From assembly GCA_963575745.1 (NCBI GenBank), contig CAUYUJ010020598.1, positions 90,087 through 153,823 of the forward strand: a DNA stretch of 63,737 nt. The letters run 5' to 3'. Below the pieces are notes generated by a model. The model searched no databases, was not told the DNA's origin, and worked only from the letters and a program-made list of their open reading frames with translations. This document shows, in pieces, positions 1 through 9,471 of the stretch. The stretch's first letter is position 1; every line of letters begins with the position of its first letter. This DNA comes from Prorocentrum cordatum (taxonomy: Eukaryota > Sar > Dinophyceae > Prorocentrales > Prorocentraceae). The translations under genes were made by a program, and so were the position numbers.

Positions 1-494
1 TCGTTATCATCATAGTCATCATCGTCATCGTCATCTTCATCATCATCACCATAATCGTCACCATCGTCATCATCAGCATCATCACTATCATCATCATCAC
101 ATCATCGTCGTCATCATCAGCATCATTACCCTTATCATCAACATCGTTATCATCAGCATCCTTCTCGTCAGCAGCAGCAGCATCATCTCCATCATCCTCA
201 TCCTCATCCTCCTCATCATCATTCGAATCATCATCATCATTATCAGCAGCACCATCATCATATTGATCATCCTTTATCACCATCATCATCCTCATTGTCA
301 TCGTCATCGTGATCGTCATCACCATCGTCATCATAATCACGATCACGATCATCATCGTCATCATCATCATCATCAAAATCATCATCATCATCATGATAAG
401 CATTGTCACCACCACCAGCATCATCATCCTCAGAAGCAGCAACATCAGCATCATCGTCAACATCATCATCATCATCATCATCATCACCATCACC

Positions 495-543
<49 letters not shown>

Positions 544-603
544 CCATCACCATCCCATCACCATCACCATCACCATCACCATCACCATCACCATCACCAT
601 CAC

Positions 604-680
<77 letters not shown>
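1..680. repeat. ATC/CAT trinucleotide microsatellite
   Basis: Almost uninterrupted, imperfect ATC repeats run from the first base to about 680. The left part is degenerate, with GTC, ACC and AGC variants. There are long pure (CAT)n runs at about 515-550 and 604-678, and a CCATCA hexamer stretch at about 540-605. The array has no left boundary in the window. Open frames here (poly-His, poly-Ile, poly-Ser) only mirror the repeat. Confidence 0.97.
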
Positions 681-1079
681 GGCACCCTTGTCGTTGTCGT
701 CGTCGCATCTCCTCGTCTGCGCCACGAAACCTTACACAGGACTGCCGGTGAATTTTTTATCTGTGCCTCCAGGGAGGGTGCCGGCTGGTTTTTAATGACG
801 GCGATCTGAGCACCGTGACCCCAGAGGCCCAGGAATAGCCCACTGAAAGGTGCCCGTGTCTATAGCTCTGTGGCGGATCGTCTGTGGAACCCTGAGGGGC
901 AATGCGGAGGGGGGGGGGGGGGGCAGGTCAGGGGTGGGAGAACCGTCGACCTGGAATCGGCGCCACACCGCCGATAGATCTGCGATAGGCCCCCCATGGC
1001 GAAAAACCGCACACTCCTGGGCGGAGCGGGCCATCAGGCCTCGATCGGCGATGAATGGGCGGTTGGATGTCAAGGCATA
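681..1079. other. GC-rich intergenic stretch, no gene seen
   Basis: This is non-repetitive GC-rich DNA between the ATC array and the first TCC tract. It contains a run of about 15 G at 909-923. I see no conserved protein segment on either strand. Confidence 0.5.
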
Positions 1080-1220
1080 CCCCTCCTCCCCCTTCTCCTC
1101 CTCCTCCTCCTCCTCCTCCTCCTCCTCCTCTCTCCTCTCTCCTCCTCCTCCTCCTCCTCTTCCTTCTCCTCCTCCTCCTCCTCCTCCTCCTCCTCCTCCT
1201 CCTCCTCCTCCTCCTCCTCC
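1080..1220. repeat. (TCC)n polypyrimidine tract
   Basis: This is a CTC/TCC trinucleotide tract with a few TCT and TTC interruptions. It gives mirror Ser-, Leu-, Pro-, Glu- and Gly-rich frames on both strands that are not genes. Confidence 0.95.
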
Positions 1221-1289
1221 GGGCGGGAGTGGCACATCGAGCCTGAATCGCCGAAGCATCGGCGATGGGCCCCCGACAGCGCCCCCTTG

Positions 1290-1430
1290 GCGGCTGTTCG
1301 GAAGGACCCGGGGGCACCCCCGGAACGCTCGCGGCGAGGCGCAGCTGCTGGAAGGCCCCCCGAGGCTGGGAGAGAGGGGGCCGAGACCCGCCCGAACGCC
1401 AGCAAGCCTGGAACTCCCAAGCCCCTCGCC
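1290..1430. repeat. Dispersed GC-rich repeat, copy 1
   Basis: The segment contains GTTCGGAA...GGCGAGGCGCAGCTGCTGG followed by CCGAG and CGAACGC. It resembles 5487-5630, where the same words occur in the same order with substitutions and small gaps. It is an unclassified dispersed repeat with no visible coding potential. Confidence 0.5.
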
Positions 1431-1619
1431 CCCGGAGCCCATCCCCCCCCCTCCGCGTTGCCCCCTGGGCCCCTCGCCCCCCCCTCCCGTATGGACCCGG
1501 CGCCGGCGCCGCGCCCCGGCGGCGGCCCGGGCGCCGGCGGCACTGCCCCCCCGCGGGCGTCCCCGCGCGGGGCGCCGCCCTGCATGACCAGCAGCGACTT
1601 GTCCTCCGGCCCGCTGCCG

Positions 1620-1808
1620 GTCTCCGCCGCCGCTGCCGCCGCTGCCGCCGCTGCCGCGGCGCCGCGGCCGACCGCGGAGGCCCCAGACGCAGACCCGTGG
1701 ACGTCTTGCGCTGGCTGCCGCCGCCGCAGACATGCTGGCTCCGCCGGCTTCCACGGAGGCCGAGATCTTCGCCGAGGCCCTTTCTGGGACGCCATGGTTG
1801 CTCTCTTT

Positions 1809-1843
<35 letters not shown>

Positions 1844-2100
1844 TGGCGCTTGCGGCGTGGTCGTTATCACTTTCGAGGCAATTGTTGCCGTCATCGTCGC
1901 CGCGACGCCGCCAATGTCGTCGTTTTTGTCGCCGTCGTCAGTCTGCGTCGTCCGAGTCGTCTTCGCGGCCGTCGTCGGAAGAAGAGGACGATGAGGAGGG
2001 AGAGGAGGATGGATCGAAGAGGTCGGCACTACGAATGACAGGGAGGATGAGGAGGAGGAAGAGGAGGAGGAGGAGGAGAAGGAGGATGAAGATAAGGTAA
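1620..2100. repeat. Cluster of short trinucleotide tracts (GCC/GCT, GTC, GGA)
   Basis: A (GCCGCT)n tract lies at about 1624-1662, a pure (GTC)n tract at about 1806-1842 and a GGA-rich purine tract at about 1978-2095. The DNA between them is GC-rich. Long frames on both strands follow from the repeats. Confidence 0.8.
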
Positions 2101-2314
2101 GGGGTTAGAGGGATGGAGGAGGCGGACGGATAAGGAGCGAGGAGGTGATCGGGGGAAGGACGAGGAGACGAGCGCACTCGGAAGGAGTATGAGAAGAAGC
2201 AGGCCGAACGGGAGGGAGGACAATGTAGTAGGAGGGGGAGGAGGATGAAGAGGGGGAGGAGGATAAAAAGGGGAGTGGGAGGATGAAAGGGGGGGGCGAG
2301 GAGGGGAGAGGAGT

Positions 2315-2612
2315 AGGCTGGAGTGGTCCTCGGGCCCGTCCCACGGCACCCTCCAGTTGGAGCCGGGCGGCAGCATGGAGGTCTTCTGCCCGTTGTAAGC
2401 CCAGACCTGGTCCCCGCCGACCTTCGGACCGAACCACCACCCGCTGAAGCTGGGGCCGTCGCGCTCGTCCCAGAAGTATATCAGCACGCTCACTGCGTTG
2501 GTGGCCCCCGCCGTCTGCTTCTTGTAGACCGGCTTGTTGTGGTTGGTGGTGTCCACCACGTAGGTCCCCTTGATGATGTTCGCCACGGTCGGGTTGGTGC
2601 AGCCACTCACCT
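2315..2612 (-). CDS. Probable exon encoding a conserved GWWFGP/GGDQVWAY-type domain
   Basis: Read on the minus strand, the segment encodes VSGCTNPTVANIIKGTY, then a HNKPVYKKQ segment, VLIYFWDERDGPSFSGWWFGP, KVGGDQVWAYN and LPPGSNWRVPWDGPED. The tryptophan-rich, glycine-rich order (YFWDERDGP, GWWFGP, GGDQVWAY, PPG..WRVPWDG) is a domain I recall from many uncharacterised dinoflagellate proteins; its function is unknown to me. No full gene is visible. The flanks become low-complexity (GGA/TCC) downstream and unrelated upstream, so this is a single exon or an isolated gene fragment. At the 5' edge the minus strand reads GGCAG/GTGAGT. This could be a CAG acceptor followed by the exon; it also fits a donor consensus, so the boundary is uncertain. 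The domain call rests on family memory and the exon limits are inference. Confidence 0.6.
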
Positions 2613-2639
2613 GCCGAGATGGCGTCGTCTGGCACCCCC

Positions 2640-3172
2640 GAGGTGACGGGGGGGGGGCAGCAACCACCAAGCAGACTCTTCGAAACCACAGGGGGCGATT
2701 GGATACATTCAGGCGTGGTCTTTGAATGACTTCATTGAAATACCAGTCCCTGAATGAACTCAAAAAACAGTTTCTGATGAGTTCAATGATGATGAAGATC
2801 GCCAGCTCCCCCACTCAGGGGAAGGAGACGCCACCATGCGAAGCGTCAGCCATCGAGGGGAAGGAAGAGGAGGAGCAGGGAAGAAAACGCGTCAAGCAGC
2901 GCCATGGGCAGCGCATTGGCCAACATCTTAGGGGACCCTCCTTCCTTTCCGTCGCTGGGCTTGCTCAGCTTGCTCCCGCAGGGCCGCCCTCGCTTTCCTC
3001 CCGCCAGCCTCCGCCGAGGGTGGGAGGCCCACCCTGACGCACGGCGGAGGCAGCTTTCACTACGAGCCGTCTTTTGGATGGTGGGGGCCTGCAAGCGGCC
3101 CCAGAGAGGCCGCAACTGCAGAAAGCCGGTGGCCGCCTCGCTTCCTCCGCGACTCCTTCGAGATGCCGGTCC
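2640..3172. other. Intergenic, no gene seen
   Basis: Mixed-composition DNA with a G run at 2649-2656. No conserved protein segment or repeat family was recognised. Confidence 0.4.
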
Positions 3173-3232
3173 TCTCCTCCTCGCTCCTCCTCCTCCTCCT
3201 CCTCCTCCTCCTCCTCCTCCCTCCTCCTCCTC

Positions 3233-3263
<31 letters not shown>

Positions 3264-3315
3264 TCCTCTCCCTCCCCCTCCTCCCCCTCCTCCTCCTCCC
3301 CCTCCTCCTCCCCGA
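3173..3315. repeat. (TCC)n polypyrimidine tract
   Basis: CTCCTCCTCC tract with C-run interruptions near 3256-3300. Frames across it on both strands are low-complexity artefacts. Confidence 0.95.
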
Positions 3316-3718
3316 CTCTCGTCGCTCCCTCCCCAGCTCTCCCGAGACGTCGGCGGCCTGAGGACCCGCCTCGGCGGGAGGGCGCCCGCCCTGGCGGACG
3401 GGCCCCTTTCCGGAGCACGTGTGCACCGAGGCCCGGCCCCGGGTTGGCCTGGGCGGCCCCAGGCCGCACAGCCACCGTACCACCATGCGGGACGCGGAAC
3501 ACAGCAAGGCATGCGCGGGAAGCCCCGCGGCGAGCCCACCGCGCCCGAGGGCCCGAGGCGGCGTTTCTGCCCTGGCGGCCGCGACGCCCTCTCCCAGACG
3601 CCAGGCCGCGCGTCGGAACAGACGGCGCGGCGACGCGCTGTCCAAGGCACACCGACGTCGAAACAGTGCCGCGACGTCGGGGGCGGGCGCCGGCCGACTC
3701 ATGTGCAGCATGGAGTCG

Positions 3719-3862
3719 CAGGGCTGGACCTAAACGTTGTCGTTCGTTCTGTTCTCGTTTCGCTTTTCGCTTCGCCCGGCCTGCTTTCCTGTGCCCCCCC
3801 TGCCAGAGCGGAGAACCGAGCACGGCCGCAGCCCAGCAGAACAGCGTTTAGGTCCAGCCCTG
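3719..3862. mobile_element. 144 bp terminal-inverted-repeat element (MITE-like)
   Basis: The left end CAGGGCTGGACCTAAACG (3719-3736) is the exact reverse complement of the right end (3845-3862), an 18 bp perfect inverted repeat around about 108 bp. There is no coding capacity. No clear target duplication is visible. The compact TIR structure suggests a non-autonomous DNA element, but a hairpin of other origin is possible. Confidence 0.55.
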
Positions 3863-3867
3863 GAATA

Positions 3868-4319
3868 CAGTCGGGCCGCTGACCTCAGGAACGAAAGTTG
3901 GCGACTTCTCGGAAATCCTCATCCCGAAATAGTTTTCTTTCATTTTTGGGGGCGCATGTTTTACTTCCGCCGCCCTCCGCCGAGCTTCCGCTGGCGGAGG
4001 CGGCCTCGTTTTATTTCCGCCGCCCTTCCACCGCTTTGCGCCGCGGAATGGATGCCAACTCCTTGGATCCTCGAATTCAAGGCCCTTTTTGGAACGCACA
4101 AAATCAGGAACGAGGCCTCTTTGGTTCCAAGTAAGTCCAGGAGGTCCGAAGGAACACCGGGGGGGCTCGCCGCAAAAAAAAAGGAGCGGAAGGCATGCAA
4201 ACCCACGGAACGGCCTCCAGGCGTACCCGCCCCGGGGTGCACACGAACATCCAGCAAGCACGAAGAACCCCAGCAGATTCTCCCCGCACCGACCTCGATC
4301 TCATACCTCGGTCCGACCG
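3868..4319. mobile_element. Possible long relative of the CAGTCGGG MITE family
   Basis: It starts TA/CAGTCGGGCCGCTGACCT, matching the left end of the copy at 10805. A possible right end, GGTCCGACCG/TA, lies at 4310-4321. The interior differs from the 176 bp copies. The right boundary is only weakly supported. Confidence 0.35.
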
Positions 4320-4454
4320 TAAGTCTGTCGGGAGCGGCCAAGAGGGGGGTGTCCAAAAGGGGGGGTGCAAATCATGACCGGCGGCGTGTGCGCGGCCCAG
4401 CGGGGGGGCCAGGGATGTAACGAGATGAGAAGCGGCGCCATGGAATCTGGGGAA

Positions 4455-4478
4455 ATATCATGGCCCACGCCATGATAT
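4455..4478. repeat. Perfect 10 bp inverted repeat (hairpin)
   Basis: ATATCATGGC, loop CCAC, GCCATGATAT. It lies in intergenic DNA just before a C run and another inverted-repeat element. No function is assigned. Confidence 0.7.
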
Positions 4479-4492
4479 CCGCCCCCCCCCTC

Positions 4493-4622
4493 CCCTGACC
4501 TTCCAGAGCGCTAAAAAATGACACTCCAGACCTATAGGTCTATCTGGACTGCCTCAAACCTCGACAGGAATTAGGACGTCGACGTCCTGGTGCTATTTTT
4601 TAGCCCTCCTGGAAGGTCAGGG
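4493..4622. mobile_element. 130 bp inverted-repeat element (MITE-like)
   Basis: The left arm starts CCCTGACCTTCCAG and continues AGCGCTAAAAAAT; the right arm ends with the complement, ATTTTTTAGC...CTGGAAGGTCAGGG. The arms are about 28-31 bp with small mismatches. The central part contains GACGTCGACGTC. It is non-coding. Confidence 0.55.
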
Positions 4623-4783
4623 TCGTCACCCCCCTCTCTGCCGCCCCCGAGTAGTAAGGAACGATGGCAGGCGCCTCTGGCCGCCGCGAGCCTCGGCCAC
4701 GCTGCTATAGGCCCCCCGCTCCCGCCCCGGCCGAGGACCAGATCGAGCCCCTCCCTGAGCCCTGGCGCGGCCCTGCCCTCGGC

Positions 4784-4786
<3 letters not shown>

Positions 4787-4826
<40 letters not shown>
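4787..4826. repeat. (TA)20 microsatellite
   Basis: A pure TA dinucleotide run of about 40 bp in otherwise GC-rich DNA. It is not treated as a promoter because no gene follows. Confidence 0.95.
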
Positions 4827-4828
<2 letters not shown>

Positions 4829-5069
4829 TCCGTCGCCGGCGCTCCTCCGCGAGCTGTAGCGCCCCAGGGGGCGCCCCGAAGGCCGACGATGGAGCTCCAG
4901 CGTCGGCCTCTCTGTCGATGAGAAATCGAATCGATGGAGATCCTCGTTCCCGTAAAATGGCGGCCCGTGTTCCTATTCCTAGGAACGCTGGCCGCCTCGG
5001 CTTGGGCCGAGAGGCCGGACGCCAGCCCCTCGGCCCGCCGACGGCGGGGCGGCCTCGGGCTCGGGCCCG

Positions 5070-5076
5070 GGGCCGG

Positions 5077-5107
<31 letters not shown>

Positions 5108-5170
5108 GCCGAGCCCGAGGCCGAGCCCGAGCCCGTCCCCGACTCCGACCCCGGGCCCGAGCCAGACCCC
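5070..5170. repeat. GAGCCC hexanucleotide repeat
   Basis: Tandem GAGCCC units with GAGGCC and GACCCC variants. Open frames give Glu-Pro, Ala-Arg and Gly-Leu periodic peptides on both strands, typical of repeat shadows. Confidence 0.85.
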
Positions 5171-5319
5171 GGGCCCCTCTGGAGCGACCAGCACGGGACC
5201 CGTCGGCTCGCCGACGGTTGGAGCCCTTCGGCGTCCACGGCGGCGCTCCGGGCGAACAGCGGGGCGTGATGGCCAGGGGGGGGGGTGCGAACCAGCTGCA
5301 TGCAGCTGACTGCTCTGGT

Positions 5320-5450
5320 GCCTCACGGCGCTGGAGGCGCCAGTGTATCGAGGAAACCGCCTGGCGGCGGGGCCGAAACCACGCGCACCCAGCAGATTTC
5401 GTACCCTCCCCCTTTCCCAGGGTCCCCCCCTTTCGTCTGGCCCGTGTGAT
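5320..5450. repeat. Dispersed repeat shared with 61225-61355
   Basis: Shared words in the same order are GTATCGAGGAA, GGCGGCGGGGCCGAAACCA, CAGCAGATTTCGTACC (CAGCAAATTTCGTTACC in the other copy), CCCCCTTTC and GGCCCG. This is a two-copy dispersed repeat about 56 kb apart. It is not coding as far as I can see. Confidence 0.6.
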
Positions 5451-5486
5451 GCTCGTCGTCTGGCTCGTCAACCCGGTTTCCTGGCG

Positions 5487-5630
5487 GCCGTTCGGAACGA
5501 TCCAGGCACGCCCGGCATGCCCTCGGCGAGGCGCAGCTGCTGGGAAGCATCCCGAGGACTGGAAAACCGCCGGGAACCAACGAACGCGCCCGAAGACCTC
5601 TGACTCCGAACTCGCCGGCGCCCAGCAAGG
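5487..5630. repeat. Dispersed GC-rich repeat, copy 2 (pairs with 1290-1430)
   Basis: The core GGCGAGGCGCAGCTGCTGG is identical to copy 1, with GTTCGGAA upstream and CCCGAGG downstream. The surrounding sequence is diverged. Confidence 0.5.
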
Positions 5631-5727
5631 GGTGGGCGCGAGGGGGGCGGCATTCCAGGAAGGCGGCGTGCTGCCGAGCAGGGGTGGGCGCGAGGGGGGC
5701 GGCATTGCAAGAAGGCGGCGTGCTTAA
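5625..5727. repeat. Two tandem ~53 bp units
   Basis: GGGGTGGGCGCGAGGGGGGC, then GGCATTCCAGGAAGGCGGCGT, is repeated once with small changes. A third partial word, GGGGTGGGCGCGAGGGGGG, occurs near 5910. Between the array and 5800 are overlapping palindromic GCGTTCCGGAACGC-like words. Confidence 0.65.
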
Positions 5728-6117
5728 AACAGGGCTAGGATCGGGATAAATCGCTCCAGAGCGTTCCGGAGCGCTCTCAGAGCGTTCCGGAACGCTCTGC
5801 AGCGGCCGCGGCGCCCAGTACATCCTCCAAACCCGCCGATCCTCAGAGATTTCGAGTCATCCCGATCCGACTTTGTCCCGATCTTCGCGTCGTTTAGTGC
5901 TGCGCCACGCAGGGGTGGGCGCGAGGGGGGGCCCTCCGACGCCCGCCCGGCCTCTCTAAGTCGACCTTCTCCCGGCAGCCTGGCGGGGGCCCGAGAGCAC
6001 CCCCTGGCCTCCCTCGCACGCCCCGCCGCCTCCTTCGAGCGCCGCCCCCCTCGCGTGGGCTGGGCGCCCAGCTCGGGGTGTCAGAGTCGGGCCGCGACCA
6101 CTTCCTCCTGCACGCGT

Positions 6118-6215
6118 TTTTTTTTTTTTTTTTTTTGTTTTTTTTTCTGAGGGGGGAATCACAAAAAGGGCCTCTTCCCTCCACACACACACACAAAGCA
6201 CACACACACACACTT
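6118..6215. repeat. Poly-T and CA microsatellites
   Basis: A near-pure T run at about 6118-6147, then (CA)n at about 6182-6213, embedded in GC-rich DNA. Confidence 0.9.
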
Positions 6216-6711
6216 TCGGTCGCTTCGAGGACTTCGGGCGCTTTCGTGGGCTCTCGGCGGCTTCCTGGCCGCGGGCGCCGCCCGGGAGCCCCCGGCTCCC
6301 GCCCGGCCCGCCCCGTCGCCGCGCTGACGGCCGGGCCCCTCCCCCCCTGCGGCGCGCCCCCGCCTGCAGCGGCGGCGCCGCGCCCCCCGCGCTGGGCGCG
6401 GGCACCCGGCTGGGCGGCGCCGACGGCGGCGGGCCGCGTCCTCGCGCCCGTGGCGCACCGCCGGCGTCGCCGTCGCCCTCGCCGTCGCGTGGCGGCGCGC
6501 CCCATAGGGGGGAAGTTGGCGAGGGCAGGCCTCCTCAGTGGACGGCGGGGCTCCTCGGAGGCCCCCTCCGGGCTCCCGAGAAGCCGTCTCTCCGCCTTCC
6601 CCATGGGAGGGCGTATATACCGTATAGAGGGAACTTCTCGGAGTGCCAGCGAGGCGTTCTGAGCCTTCTGAGGGGCCCAGATCCAGACCTGCGACGTCTT
6701 GATCCATTTTT

Positions 6712-7095
6712 TGGACGCCCGAAATGGGTACGGAAAGAATGGGTACAATGCCCGACAACAAGTGTTGCCCCAAACCAACAGCGGCCGCTGTTGGGCAGGC
6801 GGCCTTCTCTCGAATGGACACAGACCGCGGCGGCGTGGACAACGAGTCCTGCTCAAAATGAACAGGAACTGCTGTTGGGCATTGTACCCATTTTTCCGTA
6901 CAGTCGGGGCGTTGACATAAGGAACCCTAAAGAAGGAACGGGGCCCCTTTCTCCCATAAGTTGAACTTCGATTTCCCATGGAAAACCTCAGGAAAACAGA
7001 AGGCAAACTGCAGCCCAATCAAGGAACACCGCGCCCCTCCCCAACGAAAAGGGTTCCTTCTTCGGGGCCCCGACTGTACCCATTTCGGGCGTCCA
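6712..7095. mobile_element. Inverted-repeat element interrupted by a MITE
   Basis: The left arm begins TGGACGCCCGAAATGGGTAC, followed by GGAAAGAATGGGTACAATGCCC (6712-6751). The right arm is the reverse complement, but it is split: 6873-6900 (TGTTGGGCATTGTACCCA...CCGTA) continues after the MITE at 7079-7095 (CCCATTTCGGGCGTCCA). Removing 6901-7078 rebuilds a right arm of about 45 bp that matches the left with few differences. The original element was about 206 bp. It has no coding capacity. Confidence 0.75.
6901..7076. mobile_element. TA-flanked MITE, copy A (176 bp)
   Basis: It begins CAGTCGGGGCGTTGACATAA and ends TTCGGGGCCCCGACTG. The terminal inverted repeat is CAGTCGGGGC and each end is flanked by TA (6899-6900 and 7077-7078). 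The TA target duplication and CAGT terminus fit a Tc1/mariner-type non-autonomous element. Four full-length or nearly full-length relatives lie in this window. It sits inside an older inverted-repeat element (6712-7095). Confidence 0.85.
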
Positions 7096-7268
7096 GACAT
7101 TCGATGCGTGATCCCTCGAAGCCCCGATCCCTTGCCCCAGGCCCGGCTCTCCACCCCGAGCCGTGCTCTGACGGTCTGGGGGCCCGGCGAGGGCCCCTGC
7201 AAGCACCTCCCGGCATGCCTGTTTCACGACAGGAGCACGTCTGGGGTTCAGTCGGGGCTGCCCCCCTA

Positions 7269-7417
7269 CAGGGGGATTTTCGACGAAAACTAAAAAATAC
7301 CCCCAAACATAATCCAAAGATGCTCCAGAAATGGTCTGGGGACTATTTTTGGGTATTGTTTGACCTTTTTGGGTCATGTCTGGGGTATGTTATATTTTTC
7401 GTCGAAGCTGCGCCCTG
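7269..7417. mobile_element. TA-flanked MITE-like element, second family (149 bp)
   Basis: Left end TA/CAGGGGGATTTTCGACGAAAA; right end TTTTTCGTCGAAGCTGCGCCCTG/TA. The inverted arms share CAGGG, TTCGACGAAAA and, further in, ATACCCC. TA duplications lie at 7267-7268 and 7418-7419, with flanking C6 and G5 runs extending the symmetry. The interior is AT-rich and non-coding. Confidence 0.7.
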
Positions 7418-7469
7418 TAGGGGGACACGCCCGACAGCAGTCTGGGGGCCCCTCTGCCTTCCTCCCCTC

Positions 7470-7640
7470 GTGCGCGCCGCCGAGTCATCGTCGCCGTCGC
7501 TTGCGTCGTCGCCGCCGCCGTCGGCGGGCCGCGTCCTGGCGCGGGCTGCGAGGGCGGCGGCGGCATGCGCTGCTGGCCGGAGGAGCTCGGCGCGGGGGCT
7601 CGGCCGCTGCTGCCGCCGTAGCTGCTCGCCCTGGCAGGAG
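7470..7640. other. GC-rich CGCCGTCG-type low-complexity DNA
   Basis: GCC/GTC-rich imperfect trinucleotide DNA with no recognised gene. Confidence 0.4.
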
Positions 7641-7784
7641 GGCGCACCACCACGGCAACGAGCATGCGCAATGGCGTGCAGTCGGGGTGGATTGGAGAGG
7701 ACACGCGAGAGGACACAAGACTCTTCAGATGGCAACATTTTAGAGGCCTCCTCGATGGGGTCGGAGTAGGTGGGGTCGGAGGAT

Positions 7785-7955
7785 GGCGCCGCATCGACGA
7801 TACATCGACGATGCATCGGCGATGCATCGGCGATGCATCGCCGATGCACCAGAGATGCATCGTCGACGTCAGAGATGAATCGGCGACGTCGTCGTGAAGC
7901 AAATCGGGCTCCACATCGAGCCGCATCGGCGATGCATCGGCGATGCGGCGCGCTC
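7785..7955. repeat. GATGCATCGGC short palindromic tandem repeat
   Basis: Repeated CGATGCATCGGCGATGCATC words, each containing the palindrome GATGCATC, interrupted in the middle and resuming at 7922-7945. It is non-coding. Confidence 0.8.
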
Positions 7956-7959
7956 CTTC

Positions 7960-8830
7960 GACCCCTATCTACTCCGACCCCATCTGGGAAACCTAGACAT
8001 TTCCAATGGAACGTAGAGGGCATGGGTCGCGAAGCACAAGACACAAGGGTACCCTTGTTTGGGCAGGGTCGACCTGCTAATCGAACCCGACCGTAGCGCT
8101 CTAGAGCAATTCTGCTGGCGGAGCTCCGCTTCGAGGACGTGCGACGTGCTGGGCTTGCCCGGAGACCCGCTCCGAGGACGTGCGACGTGCCCCACCCGGG
8201 CGGCGAGAGCATGGACCGCGCGCGCAAGAGGGGGGTGGCGCGAGGGGGAGGGCGGCAGTCGGAGAGGGCGGGGCGGGCTTCCCGAGAGGCAGAGGGGGGG
8301 TGCTTATAGAGGCGCCCTCCCGGCCTCCAAGGGGCCTTCTTGGACGCCGCTGGGCCCTTTTGAGAACCCCCGTGCGTTCCGGCGAGCCCCGCGCCCTCTC
8401 AGAAGGCCCCTCCCCCATCGCGCCCCCCCCCCCCGAGGCGCGCCGCCAAGAGACGGGGAGCCTGATGCCGTACGTAACAGACAGGGCGACCGCACGCGGC
8501 GGCGTGTGTGGGCCGACAGGGCGGCGGGCAGCGCAGAGGAGACAGCGCCTGCGAGCGCCAACCTGCGCGGCTGACGCGCGAAGGTCCGTGCAGCCGATCA
8601 CCCAGGCTCCTCAGATCCTTCAGCGGTCCCTCAGCAGTGCCCCGAGTGGAGGCGTACAGCCTCTCCTCTGAATGCGAACAACGTAGCGTCGGCAGCACAG
8701 TGTTCATCCACCCTGCGTTACGCAGTGTCAACAGCGTCGTGCTAACTCACGGCTTGAACCTTTCATTCATTGTTAGGCGAAACCTTGCAATGCCTCAGAT
8801 GCGTCAACACGTCTGCTTTGTGTCGGGGGT
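7960..8830. other. Intergenic, no gene seen
   Basis: GC-rich DNA with G and C runs. Several overlapping frames exist on both strands, but none shows a recognisable domain. Confidence 0.4.
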
Positions 8831-8834
8831 CCTC

Positions 8835-9005
8835 TGACCCGGGTCAATCCGGACCCGGGTCAGTCAGGCCTTGCAAAATCCGGCAAAATCCTGCAAGATC
8901 CTGCACCCGAACCCGGGTCAATGCGAAGGATCCTGCAGGATCCTGCAGGATCCTGCACCCAAATCCAAGTCAATGCGACCCTGGCCCTGCAGGATCCTGC
9001 AAGGT
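8835..9005. repeat. GACCCGGGTCA and GGATCCTGCA tandem repeat cluster
   Basis: GACCCGGGTCAATCCG words alternate with runs of CTGCAGGATCCTGCAGGATC. Both units are themselves palindromic (CCCGGG, CTGCAG, GGATCC), so the cluster can fold in many ways. Confidence 0.8.
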
Positions 9006-9293
9006 CGGGGCGCTCTGGCTGACCCCCGTTTGTGTTGACCCCCGTCTCCAGGCTCCCGATTGTGTCGCTCGGTGATCCCTCCGGTCTGGCCGTCCGACCA
9101 GCTCCTTTCCGCGCCCACGCCTCTCATCGACTGCGGCTTCGCACGCGGAGGCCCGCTTCGGGGGCCGAGCACAAGAGGGAAGCTCCGTGCAGAAGAACGG
9201 GCCCAGGGGAAGGGATCCGCGGGAACGTCCCGGGGCCAGGCACCAGAAAAGAAACAACGCGACGTCGGCGGTCTGCGCTCAGACCATGTCGTA

Positions 9294-9469
9294 CAGTGGG
9301 GGCGTTGACCTAAGGAACGCTAGATAAGGAACGAGGCCCCTTTCTCCCATCAGTGAAAATTCGATTCCCCATCGAAAACCTAGGGAAAACCTGAGGCAAG
9401 CTGTCAAACAATCAAGGAACACGGAGCCCCTCCCCAACGAAAAGGGTTCCTTCTTCAGGGCCCCGGCTG
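9294..9469. mobile_element. TA-flanked MITE, copy B (176 bp)
   Basis: It starts CAGTGGGGGCGTTGACCTAA and ends TCAGGGCCCCGGCTG. TA lies on both sides (9292-9293 and 9470-9471). Length and interior (CGATTCCCCATCGAAAACCT, ACGAAAAGGGTTCCTTCTTC) match copies A and D. Confidence 0.85.
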
Positions 9470-9471
9470 TA

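Noticed and set aside
263-809. Poly-His, poly-Ile and poly-Ser open frames at the window start
   Set aside because: All three frames are direct translations of the same CAT/ATC microsatellite; no non-repeat protein sequence is attached.
4787-4826. TATA-box promoter at the TA run
   Set aside because: It is a 40 bp TA microsatellite with no downstream gene, and dinoflagellate promoters generally lack TATA boxes.
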